Shown: positions 51,702-59,740 of the stretch, in pieces
How the letters are laid out: each line of letters starts with the position of its first letter
Position numbering within the stretch: the first letter of the stretch is position 1
Source: Lacrimispora saccharolytica
GTDB lineage: Bacteria; Bacillota; Clostridia; Lachnospirales; Lachnospiraceae
DNA length: 64,000 bases
Reading direction: 5' to 3'
NCBI GenBank assembly: GCA_021531795.1
Contig: JADYUL010000007.1
Location: 1-64,000 of the forward strand
Position numbers and translations under genes: made by a program
The notes under the pieces: generated by a model
What the model was told of the DNA's origin: nothing
The model's input: the letters and a program-made list of their open reading frames with translations, nothing else
Databases searched by the model: none

Positions 51702-53174
51702 ATGCTATTCAATTCCTATGAATTCGTATTAATATTCCTACCACTGTGTGTGGTAGGATATTATGCTATTATTAACAGGTATAAGAATAATAAGCAGGGG
51801 TTAGTATTACTCCTGCTTTTTAGCCTTGTATACATAGGATACACCAACATACTGTATTTACTGATACTTATCCCCAATATGGCGATATGTTATTGGATAT
51901 GCAGATATATGAACAATGGCAGGATGTCACAGGTTAAGCGAAAGGGCCTGCTAATATCAGGGATTGTAATAGAGGTATTAGTTCTTAGTATTTTTAAGTA
52001 TTATGATTTCTTTATAGGCAGTATTAATTCGAGATTCAGTCTCGATATGCCCACTGTTAATCTTATTCTTCCCTTGGGTATATCCTTCTACACATTCCAG
52101 CAGATAGCATATATGGTGGATTGCTATAGAGATAACAATATATGCCATACACCATTGGAGTATGCATTGTTCGTGACATACTTTCCGCAATTTATTCAGG
52201 GACCTATTGTTCTTCAGAGTGAATTCATACCACAGATAAGAAGGACTGAGCTGATAAAGCCTGATTATGAGATGATATCTAAAGGATTATATCGATTTAC
52301 CCTGGGACTGGGTAAGAAGGTATTGCTTGCCGATACTCTGGGACTCATTGTTGATAGCGGATATGTCAATATGGACGATGTCAATGCTGTGACAGCTGTT
52401 GTAATTATTGTTGCATATACACTTCAGATATACTTTGATTTCAGTGGATATTCAGATATGGCTATAGGTGTGAGTCAGATGCTTGGAATCACATTACCTG
52501 AGAACTTCAATTCACCGTATAGAGCAACCTCAATAGACGAATTCTGGGACAGGTGGCATATGACGCTTACCAGATTCTTAACAAGGTATGTATACATTCC
52601 TCTTGGCGGCAGCAGGAAAGGACATATCAGAACCTATGTGAATATACTTATAGTGTTCCTAATAAGCGGTCTGTGGCATGGAGCAGAATGGAGCTTTGTT
52701 ATCTGGGGACTGATGCATGGACTTGCCATGTTGTTTAAAAGATTCATGAAGGAACATGGTATTAGTATCAATAAACTACTTGGAAGCATCACAACCTTCA
52801 TCTTCGTTAATATAGCCTGGGTGTTCTTCAGGGCAGTAGATACATCAGAAGCCATAACGCTGATAAAAAAGTTATCTGCAGGTGGATGGACAGGAATAAG
52901 CCCTGATATTTATGAATCATTTAGTAAGGTTGTGGAGGTATCTGTTATTCAGAGGTTAAGCATCGCACTTGGTATGGAGACATATGAAGGAGCGTTCGCA
53001 ATCATTGCAATAGTAATTATTATGCTGATAGCGCTTATTCCAAGAAAGAATACAAAGAGTTTGTCTGAGGTGATGATACCCAATAATAAACATATGCTTA
53101 TTACGGCTATACTTTTTGTATGGTGTATATGCAGCTTCAGTGGAGTAACTAATTATATATATTGGAATTTCTGA
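51702..53174 (+). CDS. MBOAT O-acyltransferase, DltB/AlgI-like (pair 3)
   Basis: The 490-residue membrane protein has about eleven helices. It contains 'PLGISFYTFQQIAYMVDCYR', 'DEFWDRWHMTLTRFLTRYVY', 'PLGGSRKGH' and the catalytic 'SGLWHGAEWSFVIWGLMHG'. The wording 'FPQFIQGPIV' is the AlgI-type motif for the membrane channel. It is sandwiched between a GDSL protein (4 bases upstream) and an SGNH-like partner whose ATG overlaps its stop (TGATG), so three proteins are produced together. Family members move acyl groups from a cytoplasmic thioester to an extracytoplasmic acceptor; here probably acetyl to a surface polysaccharide, by inference. Confidence 0.92.
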   Translation: MLFNSYEFVLIFLPLCVVGYYAIINRYKNNKQGLVLLLLFSLVYIGYTNILYLLILIPNMAICYWICRYMNNGRMSQVKRKGLLISGIVIEVLVLSIFKYYDFFIGSINSRFSLDMPTVNLILPLGISFYTFQQIAYMVDCYRDNNICHTPLEYALFVTYFPQFIQGPIVLQSEFIPQIRRTELIKPDYEMISKGLYRFTLGLGKKVLLADTLGLIVDSGYVNMDDVNAVTAVVIIVAYTLQIYFDFSGYSDMAIGVSQMLGITLPENFNSPYRATSIDEFWDRWHMTLTRFLTRYVYIPLGGSRKGHIRTYVNILIVFLISGLWHGAEWSFVIWGLMHGLAMLFKRFMKEHGISINKLLGSITTFIFVNIAWVFFRAVDTSEAITLIKKLSAGGWTGISPDIYESFSKVVEVSVIQRLSIALGMETYEGAFAIIAIVIIMLIALIPRKNTKSLSEVMIPNNKHMLITAILFVWCICSFSGVTNYIYWNF

Positions 53175-54241
53175 TGGAACAGGATTATAAGAAGTGGTTA
53201 CGTAGGACAATAGTAGGAATACTCGGAATAATGATATTCGTGGTACTCCTTCAGATAATTGTTGATCCGTATTTCCATTATCATAAACCAATAACTAAAT
53301 ACAGACTTAATGATGAGAGATATATTAATGACGGTATATCCAGGCACTTCGACTATGATGCTATCATTATCGGTAATTCTCTGTGTCAGAACTTCAGCAC
53401 CTCTCAGTACGATGAACTGTTTGGAACTAGTAGTGTCAAGCTTCCGTATTCCGGTGCAGGATATAAAGAGATCTGGGAATCGCTGGGAAGAGCACTGGAA
53501 TATAATGACGGAGTCAAGGAAGTACTGGTATGTATGGACTTGCAGGATCTTGACAGAGAAGCCGATTGGGAGAGATATGAAGGTAATCCCACGTACCTGT
53601 ATGATGACAATGTATTCAATGATATAAAGTACATTTTCAATAAAGATGCAATATATCGAGGAACATTGTATAATCTTATATGGACTGTGATAGGACACGA
53701 GAACACATCAATGGATGAGTATTCTACGTGGGAGAGAGAGACAGGACCTGAAGTAGCTTGTTCATATCTTAAGCCCGTAACAGATGACATGGTTGCAGAT
53801 AGTCAGGTATTCGATGAAGAAGACAAAGACAGGGAAACGAAGAACCTGACACAAAATGTAATTAAGGTTATAGAAGCAAATCCAAATGTCATATTCAGGT
53901 TGGTAATACCACCTTCAAGTATTGCCAGGTGGTGTGAATATTACGAACGTGGTGAAGTACAATATAGGATAGATAGCTTAGAATATGCTTTATCGGTATT
54001 ATTACATTATAATAATGTTGAAGTGTATGCGTTTGATGATGCTTTTGATATAACTACTGATTTGAATAAATACAGTGATACCATTCATTATGATTCAGAG
54101 ACAAATGAGTGGATGTTGATTCAAATAAATGAGGGGAAACATAGGATTACAAATCGGAGCAGAAGTGTCTACTCGGAAAGAACAATGAAGTATTACTCAG
54201 GATATATATATGATAGATTGAATGCATTCATTTCGGAGTAG
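53174..54241 (+). CDS. DltD-like SGNH-fold partner (pair 3)
   Basis: About 355 residues with an N-terminal anchor (residues about 10-30) and one extracytoplasmic domain. 'DAIIIGNSLCQNF' provides the block I serine, 'LPYSGAGYKE' a block II-like glycine region, and 'SDTIHYDSE' the D-x-x-H pair near residue 295. It is related in layout to the pair 2 protein and is probably the extracytoplasmic acyl acceptor/transferase for the MBOAT it overlaps. The ATG at 53174 shares the A/TG with the upstream stop; an in-frame ATG 12 bases earlier is less likely. A 56-base gap without clear signals follows. Confidence 0.72.
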   Translation: MEQDYKKWLRRTIVGILGIMIFVVLLQIIVDPYFHYHKPITKYRLNDERYINDGISRHFDYDAIIIGNSLCQNFSTSQYDELFGTSSVKLPYSGAGYKEIWESLGRALEYNDGVKEVLVCMDLQDLDREADWERYEGNPTYLYDDNVFNDIKYIFNKDAIYRGTLYNLIWTVIGHENTSMDEYSTWERETGPEVACSYLKPVTDDMVADSQVFDEEDKDRETKNLTQNVIKVIEANPNVIFRLVIPPSSIARWCEYYERGEVQYRIDSLEYALSVLLHYNNVEVYAFDDAFDITTDLNKYSDTIHYDSETNEWMLIQINEGKHRITNRSRSVYSERTMKYYSGYIYDRLNAFISE

Positions 54242-54297
54242 AGCATTTAGTCTGCCGGGTAAGTGTGGGAAGAGTGATAATAGTAAGACGGTGAAGA

Positions 54298-55794
54298 ATG
54301 AGAGATAGAATAAAGAAGTGTTGCACAGGTTTTTTTTCATATGAGGTCAATAGATTTGAGATTGTATGCTCAGTTTTGATATCGGCTGTGCTGTTTTTTA
54401 ATCTTTATTATGAAGACAATCTATCCATGTTTTTATGCTATTTTTGGAATAATGAAGGTTTGTTTAATTGGTATAGCATGGATTGGCTGGGAAATAACAG
54501 ACTTCCATATGGAATTGTTCAGCAGTTCATTTGTCAAGTATGGTGCCTCCCTGTAAATATTTGGTATCATTTGTTCGGAATAGAGCAGGTTGCTAATACA
54601 TGGACGGTATTATGGTATAAATTGTGTGTTGTTCCATTCCTTGTATTAATGATAAGAGAACTATTATGCATTTCCAAACACATTGGAGTGGGCAAAGAAG
54701 AACAACGATGGATGGTTGTTTTATTTTGCTCATCAGCCTTGGTATCATTACCGGTTTTCCATATAGCACAGACAGATGTGGTTTATCTCTTTTTTGCATT
54801 AAGGGGAGTACGATGTTATCTGCAAGATGATTATAAAAAATTTCTTGTATATATGATGCTAGCAATAGACTGTAAGTATATGGCCTTATTTGTGTTTATT
54901 CCATTGGTTTTGTTGTATGAGAAAAGGATACTTCATATATTTATAGACTGTATTACTGGGGGAATCCTGATTCCAATCCAAATAATATGGTACAAGCTAG
55001 TCGAAAAAATAAATGATGCTGTTTTCTTTGTAAATACAAATGCTGTTTCTCAAAATGACGTGGTTAATTCGCCTGTATTGAAGAATAACGTTAATGAAGC
55101 ATATGTTGGTTTTATGGCACATTATTTTAATAAGACTCTATTTTTTGAACTACCTGCAATAAGAAAAACGTATGTCGCTTCAGTACTTATTGTCCTATTT
55201 GGATTGCTGTGTGTATGGTGTTATCTAAAACATAGTGAGACGAGAAAAGAGACTGTTGAAAACACACTATATGTTGGCTTTTTGTCATTATTGATATTCT
55301 TTTCGTGGTCATCGCCAAATCCTTATTGGATGATAGCATTGTATCCGATTACTTTTCTTATGATGTTTTTTCATAAGGAAAGACTAAGAATTAATCTGAT
55401 TATAGAAAGTGTCTATTCGGGCAGTATGTTCTTAATACTTATTGATAGTCTTCCACATGTATTTGGAGGACCCAATAATTTTGATTTTATGCCATTAAAG
55501 GAATGGTTTGGGTTAATCCCTGACCATTCGAATATGCCTGTTGAAATGGGACCTAATGTTTACGGCTTTTTAAAAAAACTTGGTGTATCACAGTTTATGC
55601 CGGTTATTGTTGCAATTTGTCTTGTGAGTTTTATTTGTTGGATAATAATAAATTATCCAAGTGAAAAGAATGAAATAAGTGATCACATAAGTGAAAAAGA
55701 ATTATCACTATTCTTACATAACAAACTTTTATTAAACAATTGTTTCCTAATCATTTGGTTATTACTATCTGTTTACTGTATAAGCCGATACTAA
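54298..55794 (+). CDS. polytopic membrane protein, probable GT-C glycosyltransferase
   Basis: The 498-residue protein has about ten membrane helices. 'FNWYSMDWLGNNRLPYGIV' in the first outer loop and 'SWSSPNPYWMIALYPITFL' in a late helix follow the layout of mannosyltransferase-like GT-C enzymes, although I do not recognise the family. Fifty bases downstream lies a GtrB-like GT2 that could supply its polyprenyl-phosphate sugar, so the two may form a glycosylation pair. It opens the second AT-rich stretch of the window. The C-terminal end is hydrophobic ('FLIIWLLLSVYCISRY'). Confidence 0.65.
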   Translation: MRDRIKKCCTGFFSYEVNRFEIVCSVLISAVLFFNLYYEDNLSMFLCYFWNNEGLFNWYSMDWLGNNRLPYGIVQQFICQVWCLPVNIWYHLFGIEQVANTWTVLWYKLCVVPFLVLMIRELLCISKHIGVGKEEQRWMVVLFCSSALVSLPVFHIAQTDVVYLFFALRGVRCYLQDDYKKFLVYMMLAIDCKYMALFVFIPLVLLYEKRILHIFIDCITGGILIPIQIIWYKLVEKINDAVFFVNTNAVSQNDVVNSPVLKNNVNEAYVGFMAHYFNKTLFFELPAIRKTYVASVLIVLFGLLCVWCYLKHSETRKETVENTLYVGFLSLLIFFSWSSPNPYWMIALYPITFLMMFFHKERLRINLIIESVYSGSMFLILIDSLPHVFGGPNNFDFMPLKEWFGLIPDHSNMPVEMGPNVYGFLKKLGVSQFMPVIVAICLVSFICWIIINYPSEKNEISDHISEKELSLFLHNKLLLNNCFLIIWLLLSVYCISRY

Positions 55795-55843
55795 TATACA
55801 ATATAGGCGAAAAAAGAACATAATTGAGGTGTAGAACACGTTA

Positions 55844-56797
55844 ATGAAAAAGATAAGTGTATTGATTCCCTGTTATAATGAGGTAGAAAATGTAGAACTA
55901 ATGAGTCAATCTGTAGTCAATATTATGGATGAAGCTCTTCCAATGTATGATTATGAAATTGTATTCATTGATAATTGTTCAACTGATGGAACAAGGAAAG
56001 TTTTAGAGAAAATATGTTTGGAAAATAGGAAGATAAAAGCAATATTTAATGTAACAAACTTTGGACAATTTAATAGCCCATTTTATGGAATGTGTCAGAC
56101 GACGGGAGACTGTACTATATCAATGTGTTGTGACTTTCAGGATCCGATAGAATTGATTCCTGTCTTTGTTCATGAATGGGAAAAGGGGCATAAAATAGTT
56201 AGTGGAATAAAGACTTCCAGCAAAGAAAATGGGTTAATTTATTTTTTGAGGACATGTTATTATAGGCTTATTCGTAATATGTCTAGTGTGAAAATGATTG
56301 AACATTTTACGGGTTTTGGGTTATACGACAAGACGTTTATTTCAATTTTAAGAGAATTAAATGATCCTATTCCGTTTTTAAGAGGAATTGTAGCTGAATA
56401 CGGAAGTGGCTTTAATATGATTGAAATAGAGTATGAACAGGCCAAGAGAAGAGCAGGAAAGACGCATAACAATTTTTATACACTTTATGATGCCGCAATG
56501 TTGAGCATTACCTCATATACAAAAATAGGACTTAGGCTAGCAACTATGTTAGGTTTTGTTTCATCCGGAATTAGTATGGCTGTAGCATTGATTTATTTGG
56601 TTATGAAATTAATCAATTGGAATGAATTTCAGCCAGGAAATGCTCCATCGACAATAGGTGTATTTGTTTTAGGCTCTTTACAGCTTTTTTTTATTGGTCT
56701 ATTAGGGGAATATATATTAAATATTAATACAAGAGTAATAAATAGACCTGTAGTAGTTGAAGAAAAAAGAATCAACTTTGAAGAAAGTGAGTTGTAG
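55844..56797 (+). CDS. GtrB/ArnC-like GT2 with two C-terminal membrane helices (paralogue A)
   Basis: The 317-residue protein has a GT-A domain ('VLIPCYNEVENVELM', 'FIDNCSTDGT', 'CCDFQDPIELIP') and two C-terminal helices (about 235-260 and 270-295), the form of GtrB/ArnC polyprenyl-phosphate glycosyltransferases. The QDP metal motif replaces DxD, as usual in this group. 'HFTGFGLYDK' and 'RRAGKTHNNFY' are shared word for word or nearly so with the paralogue at 61.5 kb. It probably loads a sugar on undecaprenyl phosphate for a GT-C enzyme such as the one just upstream. It ends one base before the next gene's ATG region. Confidence 0.88.
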   Translation: MKKISVLIPCYNEVENVELMSQSVVNIMDEALPMYDYEIVFIDNCSTDGTRKVLEKICLENRKIKAIFNVTNFGQFNSPFYGMCQTTGDCTISMCCDFQDPIELIPVFVHEWEKGHKIVSGIKTSSKENGLIYFLRTCYYRLIRNMSSVKMIEHFTGFGLYDKTFISILRELNDPIPFLRGIVAEYGSGFNMIEIEYEQAKRRAGKTHNNFYTLYDAAMLSITSYTKIGLRLATMLGFVSSGISMAVALIYLVMKLINWNEFQPGNAPSTIGVFVLGSLQLFFIGLLGEYILNINTRVINRPVVVEEKRINFEESEL

Positions 56798-56798
56798 A

Positions 56799-57782
56799 AT
56801 GTTAACTGTGTCCGTGATTGTTCCGGTTTTCAATACATCGAGCTACCTAAGCAGATGTATTGATAGTATCATTAATCAAACGTATAGAGATATTGAGATA
56901 ATATTAATTGATGATGGTTCTACGGATGATTCGGCAGAGATATGCAAAGAATATGCGTCAATAGATTCAAGAATCAAATATTTCTTTCAAGAAAACAGCG
57001 GTCCTGATTACGCTAGGAAGAGAGGCCTAGATTACGCTAAAGGGGAATATCTAGTTTTTGTTGATTCAGATGATTTTATTGCTCCTAATATGATTGAAGC
57101 ATTGGTAAAATACTCAATGAAAGAAAAATGTGAAGTTGTCTGTTCACAATATGCAAGAATTAATGCAAAGGGTAATATTTGGTACGATGATAACAGGTTA
57201 TTAGGAGAAAAAGTAATAATTACAGATATAGAAGATAAGTTTAAACATTATTTTGAGACTCGATTAATAACGGGATCATATTGTTCAAAGTTATTTAAAA
57301 GAGAATTACTGGAGCATTATAGGTTTATTAATGATTCAGTTATTGGAGAAGACATTTCTTTTATCTTATATATTATACAGGTATGTTCACGAATATGTAT
57401 TGTTTCGGATGTTTTATATTTCTACTATTGGAACGGATCAAGCATATCTCATTCCGGATACACAGCTAGACATGGTAATGCTTTGACAAATTATATTAAT
57501 ACAAGGAATCATATTCTCGATAAAACAAAACTCGAACTCAAATATGTAGTCGGTTTTTTTGCAGAATACGAGATGGCTGTAGCAACTGCGATGAGCAGAA
57601 ATTGGAATATTGATAATAGTATAGTGGATACACTTAGAGAAGATTTGGTAAATAATTTTACTAACATATTGAGCTGTGAAAAAACTAGTATATTAATAAA
57701 AATTAGCGTGGCTCTATTCATATTTTGGCCAAAGTGTTTTATGCGATTGTATAGATGTTTATACCTTGTCACAGGCAGATAG
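56799..57782 (+). CDS. GT2 family glycosyltransferase
   Basis: About 327 residues from the ATG at 56799, which lies one base after the previous stop; the frame is open further upstream only inside that gene. 'VSVIVPVFNTSSYLSRCIDSI' is the GT-A start, 'LIDDGSTDDS' and 'FVDSDDFI' the metal-binding motifs, and 'SVIGEDISFILY' the ED motif with the catalytic base. It has no clear membrane helices, although the C-terminus is hydrophobic ('ISVALFIFWPKCFMRLY') and may attach to the membrane. It is a standard capsule-type hexosyl or HexNAc transferase; the sugar is unknown. Confidence 0.85.
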   Translation: MLTVSVIVPVFNTSSYLSRCIDSIINQTYRDIEIILIDDGSTDDSAEICKEYASIDSRIKYFFQENSGPDYARKRGLDYAKGEYLVFVDSDDFIAPNMIEALVKYSMKEKCEVVCSQYARINAKGNIWYDDNRLLGEKVIITDIEDKFKHYFETRLITGSYCSKLFKRELLEHYRFINDSVIGEDISFILYIIQVCSRICIVSDVLYFYYWNGSSISHSGYTARHGNALTNYINTRNHILDKTKLELKYVVGFFAEYEMAVATAMSRNWNIDNSIVDTLREDLVNNFTNILSCEKTSILIKISVALFIFWPKCFMRLYRCLYLVTGR

Positions 57783-57791
57783 ATTAGGCGT

Positions 57792-58511
57792 ATGAAAATA
57801 AGTGTGGTAACGGTTTGTTATAATAGTGAAAAAACAATTCGACGGACAATTGAATCAGTAATCAATCAGACGTATAGGGATATTGAGTATCTCATTATTG
57901 ATGGTAAATCAGAGGATAGAACATGGTCAATCGTAAATGAATACTCTGCTGACAAGAGAATTACTGCCTTATCAGAAATAGATGATGGATTGTATGATGC
58001 GATGAATAAGGCAACAGATCTTTCGACGGGTGAGTATATTATTTTTTTAAATAGTGGTGATTATTTTGTTGATGAATATGTACTTGCTAAAATGATTCCC
58101 CAAGTCCGGGGTGACATTACGTATGGAAATGTAATACGCATAAGAGAAAATGGTGAATATGTTGAACGATATGGAAATAGAACATATGTAAAAATCCTAT
58201 TGCTTTTTGGCAAAATGGTATGTCATCAAACGATGTTTATCAAAACAAGTATAATGAAAGAATACAAGTATGATCAGAGGTATATTATTACTGCAGACTT
58301 TAATTTCTTGTGTCGTTGTGTAAAAGATAAAAGAAAACTATTTTATGTTAATCAAAATGTTACGTATATGGATAATAGGACGGGAATAAGTTCAACATTA
58401 TCAAATGTACCAATTATGCAGAACGAAGATGATGAGAGTCTAAACAGATGTTTTCCTATATTATTTCGATTAGTATATCCATTGAAAAGGGTTAAGAGAT
58501 TAATAACATAA
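57792..58511 (+). CDS. GT2 glycosyltransferase, WcaA/WcaE-like
   Basis: This 239-residue GT-A enzyme has 'ISVVTVCYNSEKTIRRTIES', 'LIIDGKSEDRT', 'FLNSGDYF' and 'CHQTMFIKTSIM', the same layout as the gene at 8.9 kb. The metal-binding motif is SGD rather than SDD, a variant also seen in the family. It has no membrane helices. The stop and next start overlap in TAATG, which couples it to the following GT4. It probably adds one sugar in the cytoplasm to a lipid-linked chain. Confidence 0.85.
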   Translation: MKISVVTVCYNSEKTIRRTIESVINQTYRDIEYLIIDGKSEDRTWSIVNEYSADKRITALSEIDDGLYDAMNKATDLSTGEYIIFLNSGDYFVDEYVLAKMIPQVRGDITYGNVIRIRENGEYVERYGNRTYVKILLLFGKMVCHQTMFIKTSIMKEYKYDQRYIITADFNFLCRCVKDKRKLFYVNQNVTYMDNRTGISSTLSNVPIMQNEDDESLNRCFPILFRLVYPLKRVKRLIT

Positions 58512-59740
58512 TGAGAATAGTTCATATCACTACCATAGATGAGGGCGGTGCTTATAAAGCGGTGGTGCGAATTGACCGCACATTGAATAACATCGGTATA
58601 GATTCAGATATTCTATTGAGGAACAAGAATAATAAAGATAACTTTGGAAACGTTTATTTGAACAATATATTCGCACTGTTTCTGTCCAAAGTACGAAATT
58701 TTGTCAATTTACTCAGCTCCAAAAACGAGATTGCATGTGAAAGGTTCGGATGTGACGTTTCTAATCATCCTTTGGTGACTAATGCTAATGTTATTGCAAT
58801 ACACTGGTGTTCATCGTTTTTATCTTTTTCTTCAATTAAAAAAATAATAGACTTAGGAAAACCGGTTGTTTTTTTTATGCATGATGTATGGGCATATACA
58901 GGAGGATGTCATGTTAATTTAGATTGCTACAAATATGTCAATCAGTGTTGCGATTGTCCTTTTATATCGGGAAATAAACAAAAAGATTTATCCTATATTA
59001 ACTCTCGCGAGAAGAAACGGCTGTTCTCGGCATCAAATGTTTATTTCGTTGGACCGAGCAACTGGATCGTTGATAATGCAAAGAAGAGTTATATTCTTAA
59101 TGGAACTAATATAGAGTATCTTCCCAATTGTATTGATGGTGAAATATACTATGACATGCATTGTAAGAGCAGATTGCGAAAGAAATACAGTGTTCCCAAT
59201 GACAAAAAAGTTGTACTATTTGGAGCGGCATTTGATGGTACGGCTAACAAAAATAAAGGATTCAGTTATCTTATTGATGCATTAAATTATCTTGATTCAG
59301 ATGAGTATTACCTTATGGTATTTGGAGAGTGTAATCCCCAATGTCATTCCTGGAAACATGAGTATAAACTTATGGGGTACATAAAATCAGAGTATATTAT
59401 GGCTGAATTATATAATTTGGCAGATGTTTATGTATCACCCTCATTACAGGAGTCTTTTGGATTCACTGTATGTGAATCTCTGGCATGTGGAACACCGGTT
59501 GTTGCATTTCCTGTAGGAGGTCTTGTTGAACAAATAGAGCATCAAAAGAATGGTTATTTGGCTGAGAATTTTTCTTCAGAGGATATTGCAAAGGGAATAG
59601 TGTATTGTACGGATGATAACGAACAAGAAAGACTTGCGAAAAATGCATCATCTACTGCTTCGAAGTATTATTCTACAAACCTGGCAAAATCATACAAAAC
59701 ATATTTTGAAACATTGAATGACAGAAGAGAGAGTAAATGA
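58511..59740 (+). CDS. GT4 glycosyltransferase, WcaC-like with cysteine motif
   Basis: The 409-residue GT-B enzyme begins 'IVHITTIDEGGAYKAVVRI', a variant of the GGA loop. A cysteine-rich stretch around residues 131-155 ('GGCHVNLDC', 'CCDCPF') follows the 'HDVWAYT' motif, as in WcaC-like GT4 enzymes. EX7E is intact ('QESFGFTVCESLACGTP'). It is probably cytoplasmic. Its stop overlaps the ATG of the thiamine-diphosphate enzyme (ATGA), tying the two together, so the sugar this enzyme transfers may be the one built with that enzyme's help; that last point is inference. Confidence 0.85.
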   Translation: MRIVHITTIDEGGAYKAVVRIDRTLNNIGIDSDILLRNKNNKDNFGNVYLNNIFALFLSKVRNFVNLLSSKNEIACERFGCDVSNHPLVTNANVIAIHWCSSFLSFSSIKKIIDLGKPVVFFMHDVWAYTGGCHVNLDCYKYVNQCCDCPFISGNKQKDLSYINSREKKRLFSASNVYFVGPSNWIVDNAKKSYILNGTNIEYLPNCIDGEIYYDMHCKSRLRKKYSVPNDKKVVLFGAAFDGTANKNKGFSYLIDALNYLDSDEYYLMVFGECNPQCHSWKHEYKLMGYIKSEYIMAELYNLADVYVSPSLQESFGFTVCESLACGTPVVAFPVGGLVEQIEHQKNGYLAENFSSEDIAKGIVYCTDDNEQERLAKNASSTASKYYSTNLAKSYKTYFETLNDRRESK

